Assembly (NCBI RefSeq): GCF_026420865.1
Contig: NZ_JAPCWC010000015.1
Coordinates: 29,475-93,474 of the forward strand
DNA from: Novosphingobium clariflavum
GTDB taxonomy: Bacteria; Pseudomonadota; Alphaproteobacteria; Sphingomonadales; Sphingomonadaceae
Direction: 5' to 3'
DNA: 64,000 nt
The notes under the pieces are model-generated. The model was not told the DNA's origin. It did no database searches and worked only from the letters and a program-made list of their open reading frames with translations. Shown here piece by piece: positions 8,723 to 17,384 of the stretch. How positions within the stretch are numbered: position 1 is the stretch's first letter; the number at the start of each line of letters is the position of its first letter. The position numbers were made by a program, and so were the translations under genes.

Positions 8723-9238
8723 ATGACGACGAACGGGGAACGACCCTTCTGGGAGCGTCCGCTCCACACCCTTGACCGCGGCGAGTGGGAAGCCCTCTGC
8801 GACGGCTGCGGCCAGTGCTGCCTGCACAAGGTGGAAGATGCCGACACCGGCGAGATCTACCACACCAATGTCGCCTGCAAGCTGCTGAACCTCAAGACCG
8901 CGCAGTGCAGCGACTATCCGGGGCGCCGCAAGATCGTGCCCGATTGCCTCAAGCTCACCCCGGAATCGGCGGGCAAGCTCTCGTGGCTGCCGCCAAGCTG
9001 CGCCTACCGCCTGCGCGCGGACGGCGATCCCCTGCCCGAATGGCACTATCTCGTCAGCGGCGACCGCAATACCGTGCACGCGGCGGGCATGTCGGTGGCA
9101 GGCAAGGCGATCAGCGAGACCGTGGCGGGCCCGCTCGAGAACCACATCGTCTGGCCCTATGGCGAGGACGAGATGGAGGACTGGGAAATCGAGGCCGAGG
9201 GCCCCGCCCCCTGGGCCAGCGAGCAGGAGAGCCGATAG
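8723..9238 (+). CDS. YcgN family cysteine cluster protein
   Basis: 171 residues. It has the family's cysteine cluster CDGCGQCC (about 26-33), with further Cys at [17 protein letters not shown] and PPSCAYR, as in the YcgN/UPF0260 family. The clustered Cys suggest metal or Fe-S binding, but the biochemical role is not known. It starts 19 bases after the SCO stop and ends 2 bases before the next GTG start, so it is co-transcribed. Confidence 0.9.
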   Translation: MTTNGERPFWERPLHTLDRGEWEALCDGCGQCCLHKVEDADTGEIYHTNVACKLLNLKTAQCSDYPGRRKIVPDCLKLTPESAGKLSWLPPSCAYRLRADGDPLPEWHYLVSGDRNTVHAAGMSVAGKAISETVAGPLENHIVWPYGEDEMEDWEIEAEGPAPWASEQESR

Positions 9239-9240
9239 GC

Positions 9241-9966
9241 GTGCTCGACTGGCTGCGCCGCGCTCCCGACGAAGACCCGGTGGTCGAGATCGCCGGACGG
9301 CAAGTGCCCATCCTGATCCGCCGCCTCGCCAATGCCCGGCGCATGACCATGCGGCTGGCACCGGACGGCAGCGAGATCCGCATCTCGGTCCCGCGCTGGA
9401 CCCGCACCGAGGATGCCGTCGCCTTCGCCCAGTCCAAGCGGTCCTGGCTGGCGATCCAGATCGAGGCGCTGCCCGAAGCGAAACCGCTGGCCGACGGCAC
9501 GCCCCTCTCCTTCCGGGGCGAGATGCTCGTCGTGCGCCATGATGCCGCCTACCCCCGCCGCCCGGTGCCGGACGACGGCGAACTGCTGGTAGGCGGCCCG
9601 GAATCCTCGCTGCCCGCACGGCTCAAGCGCTGGCTGGAAACCGAGGCGCGCACGCTGCTGGCGGATGATCTTGAACATTACTGCGCCGCGGCCGGGCAAG
9701 CCGTGCCCGCGCTGGCGCTGTCGAGCGCCAATCGCCGCTGGGGCTCCTGCGCGGCGGACGGATCGATCCGCATCAACTGGCGGCTGATCATGGCGCCCGA
9801 TTCGGTGCGCCGCTCGGTCGTAGCCCATGAAGTGGCCCATCTGGTCCACTTCGATCACTCGCCCGCGTTCCATGCCTTTCTGGCAAAAATCTTCGAAGGC
9901 AGCGTGCCTTCGGCCAATCGCTGGCTGAAGGAAAAGGGTCGCAGCCTCTATGTACCGTTCGGGTAG
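9241..9966 (+). CDS. YgjP/SprT-like zinc metallopeptidase
   Basis: 241 residues from GTG 9241, which directly follows the previous stop and has GGAG about 12 bases upstream. The zinc site is HEVAH at 196-200, followed by LVHFDHSPAFHAFLA, giving the HExxH and downstream His of the YgjP (DUF45) family. The motif ANRRWGSCAADGSIRINWRL just before it is also a hallmark. Function in the cell is not established for the family. An internal ATG near 9343 would cut off conserved N-terminal strands, so it is not preferred. Confidence 0.9.
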   Translation: MLDWLRRAPDEDPVVEIAGRQVPILIRRLANARRMTMRLAPDGSEIRISVPRWTRTEDAVAFAQSKRSWLAIQIEALPEAKPLADGTPLSFRGEMLVVRHDAAYPRRPVPDDGELLVGGPESSLPARLKRWLETEARTLLADDLEHYCAAAGQAVPALALSSANRRWGSCAADGSIRINWRLIMAPDSVRRSVVAHEVAHLVHFDHSPAFHAFLAKIFEGSVPSANRWLKEKGRSLYVPFG

Positions 9967-9999
9967 CGTTCAAGCGCATTAACGCCTACATAGCGGCCC

Positions 10000-10527
10000 A
10001 TGGGTCTACTGAAGCGCACCGGATACTGGAAAGACGTCAATCCCGTCGGCATGATCGCGGATTTCCGCGCGGTCTGGAAGCAGGCCGGGCACAACCGCTG
10101 GCGCATCGCCGCGGTCTCGGCCGCCTGCACTTTCGGCGTGTTCTACCTGATGGTGAACCAGGAGGCCAAGGGCCCGCACCTGCCGCCCAAGGTGACCTGG
10201 ATCACCGTGCTGCCCGAACATCGCAGCGATGCCGAGATCATGGCCTCCAACCTCGACAACCAGAAGCGCAAGGAAGCCTGGGCCGCCGAACTCGCCCGCC
10301 GCGACAAGGACGTGCGCGAGATGTACAAGGTGATCGGCCGCTATTCGGGAATGGACGTGGACAAGATCGCGCGCGAGGCCGAAGCCGACGAAGCCGCCCG
10401 CAAGGCCGCCGAGGCCAAGCGCATCGGCGCGCCGAAGCTGCCCGAAGGCGTGACGATGCCCAAGTACGACGAACAACCGGCCGCGTCCGACACATCCGCG
10501 CAATCGCAGACCCAGCAACAGCAGTGA
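10000..10527 (+). CDS. hypothetical single-pass membrane protein
   Basis: 175 residues. One membrane segment at about 36-54 ([17 protein letters not shown]). The C-terminal part is charged and helical with a [22 protein letters not shown] segment and ends in a Gln-rich tail. I do not recognise a named family. Its stop codon overlaps the GTG start of ribD by 4 bases, so translation is coupled to riboflavin synthesis. Confidence 0.8.
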   Translation: MGLLKRTGYWKDVNPVGMIADFRAVWKQAGHNRWRIAAVSAACTFGVFYLMVNQEAKGPHLPPKVTWITVLPEHRSDAEIMASNLDNQKRKEAWAAELARRDKDVREMYKVIGRYSGMDVDKIAREAEADEAARKAAEAKRIGAPKLPEGVTMPKYDEQPAASDTSAQSQTQQQQ

Positions 10528-11495
10528 GCGACGCTCGCTGGCTCGCGGCGGCCGCGGCGCTGGCCGCGCGGGCACGCCCGGAGAGCCGCCCCAACCCCGG
10601 CGTCGGCGCGATTCTGGTGAAGCATGGCAAGGTCATCGCGCGGGGCTGGACCCAGCCGGGCGGCCGCCCCCATGCCGAAGCCGTGGCCCTCGCCGCTGCC
10701 GGGGAGGCCGCACGCGGCGCCGTGCTCTACGTCACGCTCGAACCTTGCGCCCACCAGTCCGCGCGCGGCCCTGCCTGCGCCGACCTTGTCTGCGCCTCGG
10801 GCGTGGCGCGCGTGGTGATCGGCTGCATGGACCCCGATCCGCGCACCTGCGGCGAAGGCCTCGCTCGCATCCGCGCGGCCGGGATCGAGGCCGCGTACCT
10901 GCCTTCTCTCGCCTGCGCGCGCAGCCTGTCCGGCTACCTCGTTTCCAGGCGCCTCGGCCGCCCCGAAGTGACGCTGAAGCTGGCGCTCTCGCTCGACGGC
11001 TGCATGGCCATGGCAAACGGCGAAAGCCAATGGATCACCGGACCCGAGGCCCGCGCCCACACCCATGCCATGCGCGCCAGGGCGGATGCCATCCTTGTCG
11101 GCGGCGGCACGCTGCGCACCGACAACCCGCGCCTCGACGTGCGCCTGCCCGGCCTCGCCGCGCGCAGCCCCGAACGCTGGGTGCTGACCCGCGGCGCAGC
11201 GCCCGACGGCTGGCGCGCCCTGCCCTCGCCCGAGGCGATCGGCGCCATGGAAGGCGTGCAATACCTCTTCATCGAGGGCGGCGCGGTCACCGCCACCGCC
11301 TTCCTTGCCGCAGGCCTGGTCGACCGCCTGCTGCTCTACCGCGCGCCGATCCTGGTCGGCGGCCGCCCGGCGCTCGGCGACTACGGCCTCGCCCGACTTG
11401 CCGATGCCCACGGCCGCTGGTCGCTGACCGAGCGGCGCCGGCTTGGCAGCGACACCCTCGAAGTCTACGAAAGCAGCCTATGTTCACCGGAATAG
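10524..11495 (+). CDS. ribD: bifunctional riboflavin deaminase/reductase RibD
   Basis: 323 residues, a little short for RibD. The N-terminal deaminase has the zinc site His50-Ala-Glu52 and Cys75/Cys85 ([12 protein letters not shown]). The C-terminal reductase (about 145-318) has [26 protein letters not shown] and [14 protein letters not shown]. It converts the GTP-derived pyrimidine to 5-amino-6-ribitylaminouracil phosphate. The GTG start overlaps the previous stop. No FMN riboswitch is visible upstream; the gene is internal to an operon. Confidence 0.95.
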   Translation: MSDARWLAAAAALAARARPESRPNPGVGAILVKHGKVIARGWTQPGGRPHAEAVALAAAGEAARGAVLYVTLEPCAHQSARGPACADLVCASGVARVVIGCMDPDPRTCGEGLARIRAAGIEAAYLPSLACARSLSGYLVSRRLGRPEVTLKLALSLDGCMAMANGESQWITGPEARAHTHAMRARADAILVGGGTLRTDNPRLDVRLPGLAARSPERWVLTRGAAPDGWRALPSPEAIGAMEGVQYLFIEGGAVTATAFLAAGLVDRLLLYRAPILVGGRPALGDYGLARLADAHGRWSLTERRRLGSDTLEVYESSLCSPE

Positions 11496-12097
11496 TCACC
11501 GCCGTCGGCCAGATCCGCGAAGCCCGCCAGTCGGGCGACTTGCGCGCCGTCATCACCTGCCCCTGGGACCCCGCCGGGATCGCCATGGGCGCATCGATCG
11601 CCTGCTCGGGCGTGTGCCTCACCGTCATCGACAAGGGCGGCGTGGAAGGCGACGCCTGGTTCGCAGTGCAGATTTCCGCCGAATCGGTCTCCCGCACCGT
11701 GTCCGGCCGCTGGGCGGAAGGCACCGCGCTGAACCTCGAACAGGCGCTCAAGCTGGGCGACGAACTGGGCGGACACATCGTCACTGGCCATGTCGACGGT
11801 GTCGGCACCGTCGTCAGTATCACCCCCGAGGGCGATTCGCTGCGCTTCGTGATCGCCGCTCCGGCAGAGCTCGCCCCCTACCTCGCGCCCAAGGGCTCGA
11901 TCACGGTGGACGGCGTCTCGCTGACCGTGAACGACGTGGCCGACCAGAGCGACGGCAGCTGCCACTTCATGCTCAACATCATCCCCCACACCGCCGAAGT
12001 GACGACCATCGGCGCGCTCAAGGCCGGTGACGGGGTGAACCTCGAAATCGACGTGCTGGCGCGGTATCTGCAGCGGATGCAGTCGCTTCGCGGGTGA
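11480..12097 (+). CDS. ribE: riboflavin synthase (alpha chain)
   Basis: 205 residues in two homologous lumazine-binding halves. The first begins [10 protein letters not shown] and has ACSGVCLTV and GHIVTGHVDGVGTV. The second repeats the pattern with GSITVDGVSLTVNDV and FMLNIIPHTAEVTT. It dismutates two lumazine molecules to riboflavin. The start ATG lies 16 bases inside the ribD end. Called ribE or ribC depending on species. Last gene of the operon. Confidence 0.96.
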   Translation: MFTGIVTAVGQIREARQSGDLRAVITCPWDPAGIAMGASIACSGVCLTVIDKGGVEGDAWFAVQISAESVSRTVSGRWAEGTALNLEQALKLGDELGGHIVTGHVDGVGTVVSITPEGDSLRFVIAAPAELAPYLAPKGSITVDGVSLTVNDVADQSDGSCHFMLNIIPHTAEVTTIGALKAGDGVNLEIDVLARYLQRMQSLRG

Positions 12098-12113
12098 AGG
12101 ATTGAAGAATTAA

Positions 12114-12289
12114 AGCAGGGGGTTAATACCCCCTGCACCCCCAATACCGTCCAGGTCACGCGGACCAACCGCGTTGCGCGCCCACGGCAGCGTCGGGAGA
12201 CTAATTGGCTGCGCCGCAGGGAGCGCCCCCCGAATCCGCGCGCGCAACGCAGACGGTATGGGGGGTGCAGGGGGTATTAACCCCCTGCT
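12114..12289. repeat. large nested inverted repeat between convergent genes
   Basis: Arms 12114-12151 and 12252-12289 are 38 bases long and differ at one position as inverted repeats. Each arm itself contains a small hairpin (GCAGGGGG ... CCCCCTGC). Inside, GCGTTGCGCGC (12171-12181) is matched by GCGCGCAACGC (12240-12250). The element sits between riboflavin synthase and the convergent GNAT gene and could serve as a bidirectional terminator or be a REP-like element. Confidence 0.8.
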
Positions 12290-12829
12290 CTATCCCTTGT
12301 TTTTCAAAGGCCCCGCCGCGAAACTCTCGCGCGTGATCTCATAGATCACGTGCACGCCCATCACACCGCAAGTCTCGCGCTCGAAAGAGCGGTCGGTCAG
12401 CCGCCCGCCGATATGCTCCATGGCCTTGCGCGAGATCACGTTCTGCGCGCCGACCTTGAAGATCACCCGCTCGAAATGCGCCAGCGCGTGGGCCAGCATC
12501 AGCCGTTTCATCTCGGCATTGAAGCCGCTGCCCCAATGGGCGCGGGCAAGGAACGACCAGCCGATCTCGATCTCGCCAGCTTCGGGCGAGCCGTAGCGGC
12601 TGGAGCCGATCACGGCTCCGCTCTGCTTGTCGATCACGGCGAAAGCGCCGCCGCCTTCCAGCGCGTCGGCGAAGAACTGGCGGAACACCGGTTCCTGCCA
12701 CCGGTCGTGGGCGGGGTGGACCGCCCAGACCTCGCGGTCGGATGCGACCGCGTAGAGAGCATCCCAATCGTCTGCGCGAAGGGGACGCAGGACCAGCCGG
12801 TCCCCTTCGAGGACCGGCTGGCGATCCAT
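12290..12829 (-). CDS. GNAT family N-acetyltransferase (RimJ/RimL type)
   Basis: 179 residues. RimJ/RimL-like start (VLEGDRLVLRPLRADDWDALYAVA), central IEIGWSFLARAHWGSGFNAEMKRLML with the acetyl-CoA-binding turn, and the RVIFKVGAQNVISRKAMEHIGGR segment typical of the family. The substrate cannot be predicted. Its start is 1 base from the aminotransferase stop, so it is the second gene of a two-gene operon, and its stop codon abuts the large inverted repeat. Confidence 0.9.
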   Translation of the reverse strand: MDRQPVLEGDRLVLRPLRADDWDALYAVASDREVWAVHPAHDRWQEPVFRQFFADALEGGGAFAVIDKQSGAVIGSSRYGSPEAGEIEIGWSFLARAHWGSGFNAEMKRLMLAHALAHFERVIFKVGAQNVISRKAMEHIGGRLTDRSFERETCGVMGVHVIYEITRESFAAGPLKNKG

Positions 12830-12830
12830 T

Positions 12831-14009
12831 TTACGCAGTCACGTCCGCAACGGCGGCGATGAACTTGTCGATGTTGCCCATCGTCAGGCCCGCCACGTTG
12901 ATGCGGCCCGAACCGGCCATGTAGACGCCGTGCTTGGTGCGCATGGCAAGGACCTGGTCCTTGTTCAGCGGCACGATCGAGAACAGGCCGTTCTGGCCGC
13001 CCATCGGCGTCAGGTCGGCCGAACCGGCAGTGCCGGCCTCGGCAAGCTTGGCACGCACTTCGCGCATGCGCTCGCGCATCTCGTCGAGCTCGGCGAGCCA
13101 GTCGGCGGTCAGCGTCTCGTCTTCGAGGACGAGGCGGACAGCGGCGCCGCCATGGTCTGGCGGCTGCGACCAGTTGGCGCGGGCAAGGTTGTGGCCGTTC
13201 GACATCACGCGGGCGAGGTCGGCGGGATCACCGACCATCGCGTAGAGCGCGCCGACGCGGTCGCGGTAGAGGCCGAAGTTCTTGTCGCACGAATAGCAGA
13301 TCAGCGCTTCCGGCACGGCGGCGAGCACGCGGCGCAGGCCATAGGCGTCTTCTTCCATGCCCTTGCCCAGGCCCTGATAGGCGAGGTCGAGGATGGGCAG
13401 GATCTTCGCAGCGGCGATCAGGCCGGCGATCTCGTCCCACTGCGCGTTGCTGTAGTCGATGCCGGTGGGGTTGTGGCAGCAGCCATGCAGCAGGATGGCA
13501 TCGCCTTCGCGGGCATCGGCGATGGCGGCGCGCAGCGCATCCATGTCGGTCGTGCCCGAAGCGAGCGCGTGGTTGAATTCAACGACTTCAAGGCCGAGGT
13601 CGGCGCAGATCTGGGCGTGGTTGGGCCAGCTGGGGACGCCGACGATGATGCGGCTGTAGCCGGCGCGCTTCACCATGGCGAGCGCGAGGCGCAGCGAGCC
13701 GGTGCCGCCGGGGGTCTGCATGCCTTCGATGCGGCCGCCCATCGAGGGATCCGCCTTGCCGAAGACATAAGGCATCAGCGCCTCGACGAAGCCCATGTCG
13801 CCCTCGGGGCCGAGGTAGGCTTTCGAGTCCTGCTCGGCGACGAGTTTGGCCTCGGCGGCCTTGATCGAGCGGAACACCGGAGTGTCGCCCTCACCGGTGC
13901 GGTAGACGCCGACACCAAGGTCGATCTTGTCCGCGCGCGGATCGTCGTTGTGGAGCTTGATCAGCGCAAGAAGCGCGTCGGCGGGCTGTTGCTGAAGGTT
14001 CGTAAGCAT
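12831..14009 (-). CDS. aromatic-amino-acid/aspartate aminotransferase
   Basis: 392 residues, fold type I PLP enzyme, subgroup I-alpha. Features include LGVGVYRTGEGDTPVF, YLGPEGD, TPGGTGSLRLA, CCHNPTGID and the Schiff-base Lys in SCDKNFGLYRDRVGAL, and the substrate-binding Arg in GSGRINVAGL. This matches TyrB/AspC-type enzymes that transfer amino groups from aromatic amino acids or aspartate to 2-oxoglutarate. Which substrate is preferred cannot be read from sequence. Confidence 0.92.
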   Translation of the reverse strand: MLTNLQQQPADALLALIKLHNDDPRADKIDLGVGVYRTGEGDTPVFRSIKAAEAKLVAEQDSKAYLGPEGDMGFVEALMPYVFGKADPSMGGRIEGMQTPGGTGSLRLALAMVKRAGYSRIIVGVPSWPNHAQICADLGLEVVEFNHALASGTTDMDALRAAIADAREGDAILLHGCCHNPTGIDYSNAQWDEIAGLIAAAKILPILDLAYQGLGKGMEEDAYGLRRVLAAVPEALICYSCDKNFGLYRDRVGALYAMVGDPADLARVMSNGHNLARANWSQPPDHGGAAVRLVLEDETLTADWLAELDEMRERMREVRAKLAEAGTAGSADLTPMGGQNGLFSIVPLNKDQVLAMRTKHGVYMAGSGRINVAGLTMGNIDKFIAAVADVTA

Positions 14010-14182
14010 GGCGGGCGGGCCTTACTCCGCAGCGCCCGCCCGCGCAACCGGGATTGACAGGGAATTACCGCAAGCAGCCCGCGCAGTGGTGCAACGGCCA
14101 CAAAACCGATGGCGCGAAGCAACTTTCTTGGCACAGACAGGGCAGCGCCGCCGAAACGGGCGGGTGCCCGTTTCGAACGAAC

Positions 14183-14224
14183 GTCAGCCCGGATTAGTCA
14201 GTCCGGATTAGTCAGCCCGGATTA
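14183..14224. repeat. three tandem 14-base repeats at the eipA stop codon
   Basis: Units GTCAGCCCGGATTA, GTCAGTCCGGATTA, GTCAGCCCGGATTA. The last unit's TTA is the TAA stop codon of eipA on the minus strand, so two further in-phase copies of the stop context follow the gene. Compare 4207-4253 at feoB. Confidence 0.8.
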
Positions 14225-15031
14225 GAACGGCAGCCAGTTCTGCTTGTGCGAGAACTTCATGTAGCCGATGTTCGCGCCCAGACGCAGGCCCGCGCCTGCA
14301 CGGACCGGGATCAGCACCACGTTGCCGCGGCGCAGATAGCTGACGGTGAAGCCGCCGATCAGATAGGCCTGCCCCTCGCCCGCGCCGAATCGGTGGTAGA
14401 GATCCTCGCTGTCGTAGAGGTTGTAGACCAGCACGAACGCATTGCCCGCATTGGCGCCCGCGTCGAAACCGATCGAGGGGCCGGTCCAGTAGACCGGCTG
14501 CTCGCCCTCGATCTTGTGATAGAGCGTGCCCGAGCCGTAACGCAGCCCCACGGCCAGCGCGCCGCCGGCCTCACGGCCAACGATGTAGCCGTTGGGCTCG
14601 CCCTGCTTGGCCAGCAGGTCCTTGATCAGATCGGCCAGCCCCTTGGCGCCCTTGCCGAACACGCCTTCGGCCGCGCCGATCAGGTCATCCTCGTGATACG
14701 TGCTGGAACTGTCCGCCGCCGCCGGGCCGCCATTAGGGCCGACCGGCGCCGGGGTGGTCGGGATGGGCTGGGCAGGAGCGGGCTGGATGGGGCCCTGGTC
14801 GACCGGCATGCCGTTGCCCTGGCTATCCACCGGGGCCTGCTCGGGCACCTGCGGCGTATGGGAATAGGTGGTCGGCGGCGTGCCGATGTCGGAATCGATC
14901 GCCGCGTCGGGATCGACCGTCGTCACTTGCGCCATGGCCGAGCCAAGCGGCGCGGCGAGCCCTGCCATCATCATGGCGATCCCCATGCCGATACGCAGGC
15001 GGCGTCCTTTGGCTGGCGTTTCGACTGTCAT
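14222..15031 (-). CDS. EipA family envelope protein (DUF1134)
   Basis: 269 residues. Signal peptide at about 1-35 (hydrophobic GMGIAMMMAGLAAPLGSAMA), then a Pro-rich low-complexity region (about 60-115), then a DUF1134 domain (about 125-269) with KGLADLIKDLLAKQGEPNG, YWTGPSIGFDAGANAGNAFV and GLRLGANIGYMKFS. EipA of Brucella, the characterised member, is a periplasmic protein needed for envelope integrity. Start 15031 is preferred because GAGGGAA lies just upstream and the signal peptide begins nearby. Confidence 0.88.
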   Translation of the reverse strand: MTVETPAKGRRLRIGMGIAMMMAGLAAPLGSAMAQVTTVDPDAAIDSDIGTPPTTYSHTPQVPEQAPVDSQGNGMPVDQGPIQPAPAQPIPTTPAPVGPNGGPAAADSSSTYHEDDLIGAAEGVFGKGAKGLADLIKDLLAKQGEPNGYIVGREAGGALAVGLRYGSGTLYHKIEGEQPVYWTGPSIGFDAGANAGNAFVLVYNLYDSEDLYHRFGAGEGQAYLIGGFTVSYLRRGNVVLIPVRAGAGLRLGANIGYMKFSHKQNWLPF

Positions 15032-15294
15032 TTCCCTCGCTCCCCTGAGTAATCCGATTGATGCGATCCCGCGCCCGAATTCGGACTCCGCACACGCCGG
15101 GGGGCGGCGCATTGCGGCAAGACGCTAGCAGAGTGCACCCCGCCTGACCCTGCAATGAACGGTCGGCAGGGCGAGTCCGTTTCGCGACGGACCGAATCGG
15201 GCCTGAGCGCCGCCGAAACAATCCGTAGACCAAAACAGTCCACAGGCATTTTCCGAAGCGGATCGGCAAATGCGCAAATCCAGCGACATGCCCC

Positions 15295-15323
15295 TTGCCC
15301 GACCCTGAAGCCCTCGTTATAGG
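15295..15323 (+). promoter_or_regulatory. predicted sigma-70 promoter of tRNA-Ser
   Basis: TTGCCC, a 17-base spacer, then TATAGG, ending 20 bases before the tRNA. Position and spacing fit a housekeeping promoter. Confidence 0.55.
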
Positions 15324-15343
15324 GCGCCTCCTAGCCGTAGCAC

Positions 15344-15435
15344 GGAGACGTGGGTGAGTGGCTGAAACCAGCGGTTTGCTAAACCGTCGTACTCTTAAGG
15401 GGGTACCGAGGGTTCGAATCCCTCCGTCTCCGCCA
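15344..15435 (+). tRNA. tRNA-Ser (anticodon GCU)
   Basis: Acceptor arms GGAGACG and CGTCTCC pair, followed by discriminator G and an encoded CCA. Anticodon GCT lies in CGGTTTGCTAAACCG. The long variable arm (GTACTCTTAAGGGGGTAC) and the T-loop GGTTCGAATCC are typical of serine tRNA. It reads AGC/AGU codons. Confidence 0.97.
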
Positions 15436-15643
15436 TGCGGCTTTCGGTTTCAGCCTTTTCCCTTCATACAGACAGCCAAGAGCAAACCCCTCCCGGGGAA
15501 CGCAAAAGCCGCGCCTGCGCACGTGTGTTGCTGAACCGTTTCCAATAGTTTCGTTCCGGCAATACTTCGTTACAGAACCGTACGAAGCAGGACACGGAGC
15601 GTCCTCACATTCAGGGCCATTGCCAGTCTATGGAGACCTGAAA

Positions 15644-15910
15644 GTGACCAAGTTCCCCGTTCTCGCCGCTATTGCCTCGCTCTCGCTCGCCCTTCCCGGC
15701 GCCGCGATCGCCAACGAGACCATCGCCCACCTCAAGGGCCATCCCGCCGTTTCCGCCCCCAAGGCCAAGCGTACCGCCGCCGCGCGCGTGGCCTGCCACC
15801 CCGAACCGTCGAAGGGCCGCGACTGCCGCCACCGCGCGCTGCAGGCCGACGCCAAGGCAGCCGCCCAGAGCGACGCTGCGCAGCTCGCCGCCAACGAGAG
15901 CGCGCGCTGA
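15644..15910 (+). CDS. small secreted protein
   Basis: 88 residues from GTG 15644, chosen because GGAGA lies 8 bases upstream and a signal peptide begins at once (TKFPVLAAIASLSLALPGAA, cleavage near AIA-NE). The mature part is short, basic and has two Cys (VACHPEPSKGRDC) that could form a disulfide. No known family is recognised. Its TGA overlaps the next gene's ATG. Confidence 0.65.
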   Translation: MTKFPVLAAIASLSLALPGAAIANETIAHLKGHPAVSAPKAKRTAAARVACHPEPSKGRDCRHRALQADAKAAAQSDAAQLAANESAR

Positions 15911-16509
15911 TGGCCCTGCGCGCGGGCGTGATCGGCATTCTCGGCGTGCCCGCGCTCCTGCTCGCGGGTGAAGCGGGGGCACGCGATGTCGTGCCCGCCG
16001 CAAGCCCGGCCGCGGTCATCGACGATCCGGCCCTGCCCCACGTCATCGCCACCACCCACAAGGCGGGCAAGCGCGGCCATGGCCGGGCGGCGGCGGGCAG
16101 CGTCGAGATCGGGCCTTCGCATCTGCGTGCCCATGTCGACCGCGAGAGCGGCGCGGTGCGCTGGCAGCTCTGGCAGGAAGTGACCCATGCCGGCCTCGCC
16201 CGCGACATGACCGCTCTGGCCCTCGACATCGACGGTGCCCCGGCCACGCTCACGCTCGCCCATGTCGAGCGCCAGCCGGAACGGTGCCCGACACAGGACG
16301 CGCTGGTCACCGCCTGCACCACCCGTGTCCATTATGCCTTCGACGTGCCTGCCGGCACGCTCGCCCGCATGGCACAGAGCCCGTCGCCGACCGGTCTTGC
16401 CCTGCGTGACACCATCGGCCGTACGTTCGAGGCCTCCATGCACCCGGCCGAAGCGGCCGGGATCGCCGACGCGGTTGCCGCACTGCAACCGCCGCCGGAA
16501 CCCGAATGA
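15910..16509 (+). CDS. hypothetical periplasmic protein
   Basis: 199 residues with a signal peptide (ALRAGVIGILGVPALLLAG, cleavage near residue 24). The mature part is beta-rich (HLRAHVDRESGAVRWQLWQEV; ATLTLAHVERQPERCPTQDALV) and has two Cys near the middle that may pair. No family assigned. It is translationally coupled to the upstream small secreted protein and precedes a two-component system, so it may belong to the same regulon (inference). Confidence 0.7.
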   Translation: MALRAGVIGILGVPALLLAGEAGARDVVPAASPAAVIDDPALPHVIATTHKAGKRGHGRAAAGSVEIGPSHLRAHVDRESGAVRWQLWQEVTHAGLARDMTALALDIDGAPATLTLAHVERQPERCPTQDALVTACTTRVHYAFDVPAGTLARMAQSPSPTGLALRDTIGRTFEASMHPAEAAGIADAVAALQPPPEPE

Positions 16510-16646
16510 AGGGGTGGGAAACGGCAATCGCTCCGTTTCCCACTATCCTGGATTTGCCAATCGCCGCCCTCCCCCCTACATCAGCTGACGACGAGACCAT
16601 GATCCAGAGTGTCGCCCCCGTTTATCGCCACCTCGACGAAGCACCC

Positions 16647-17384
16647 ATGTCCACACCCACGATCCTGCTCGTCGAGGACGACGGCCCCCTCCGCACCCTG
16701 ACCGCGCGCGCCTTGCGCCAGAGCGGGTTCAACGTGCTCACCGCCGCCACCGGCGCGGAAATGTGGGTGACGCTGCGCGAAGGACCGGTCAGCCTCGTCG
16801 TGCTCGACGTGATGCTGCCGGGTACGAGCGGCTTCGACCTGTTCCGCCGCCTGCGCCGCGAGAGCGATGTGCCGGTGATCTTCATCAGCGCCCGCGGCAG
16901 CGAGGAAGACCGCGTGCTCGGCCTTGAACTGGGCGCGGACGACTATCTCGCCAAGCCCTTCAGCACCCGCGAACTGGCCGCACGCGTCAGCGCCGTGCTG
17001 CGCCGCGGCGGCTCCAGCACCGGAACCGACACCCCCGCTCCCGACGGCGTGGCCGACGGCCGCATGCCCGACGCGATCCTGTTCGACGGCTGGACGCTGT
17101 CGATGGCGCGCCGCGAGCTGCGCTCGCCGACCGGCGCGATGGTGGACCTCACCGGCGCCGAGTTCGACCTGCTGGCCACGTTCCTCGCCTACCCCCAGCG
17201 GGTGCTGGGCCGCGAACGGCTGATCGAGCTTTCGCGCGCACGTCTGGGTGACAGTTCCGACCGCAGCGTCGACGTGCTGGTCAGCCGCCTGCGCCGCAAG
17301 CTGCAGGGCGAAGGTGCCGAGCCGCCGATCGTCACCGTGCGCGGCGTCGGCTACATGTTCAAGGCCGAGGTCACGCGCGCATAA
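16647..17384 (+). CDS. OmpR-family response regulator
   Basis: 245 residues. Complete receiver domain with acidic pair Asp11/Asp12, phospho-acceptor Asp54 (LVVLDVMLPG) and Lys in ADDYLAKPFS. A C-terminal winged helix ends in VTVRGVGYMFKAEV. It pairs with the histidine kinase that starts on the last base of its stop codon. Start at ATG 16647 gives the normal receiver beginning (MSTPTILLVEDD); an upstream in-frame ATG at 16599 is an alternative. Targets unknown. Confidence 0.92.
   Translation: MSTPTILLVEDDGPLRTLTARALRQSGFNVLTAATGAEMWVTLREGPVSLVVLDVMLPGTSGFDLFRRLRRESDVPVIFISARGSEEDRVLGLELGADDYLAKPFSTRELAARVSAVLRRGGSSTGTDTPAPDGVADGRMPDAILFDGWTLSMARRELRSPTGAMVDLTGAEFDLLATFLAYPQRVLGRERLIELSRARLGDSSDRSVDVLVSRLRRKLQGEGAEPPIVTVRGVGYMFKAEVTRA

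Noticed and set aside
10524..12097. FMN riboswitch or separate promoter for riboflavin genes
   Set aside because: The genes overlap upstream genes and there is no non-coding space for an RFN element.
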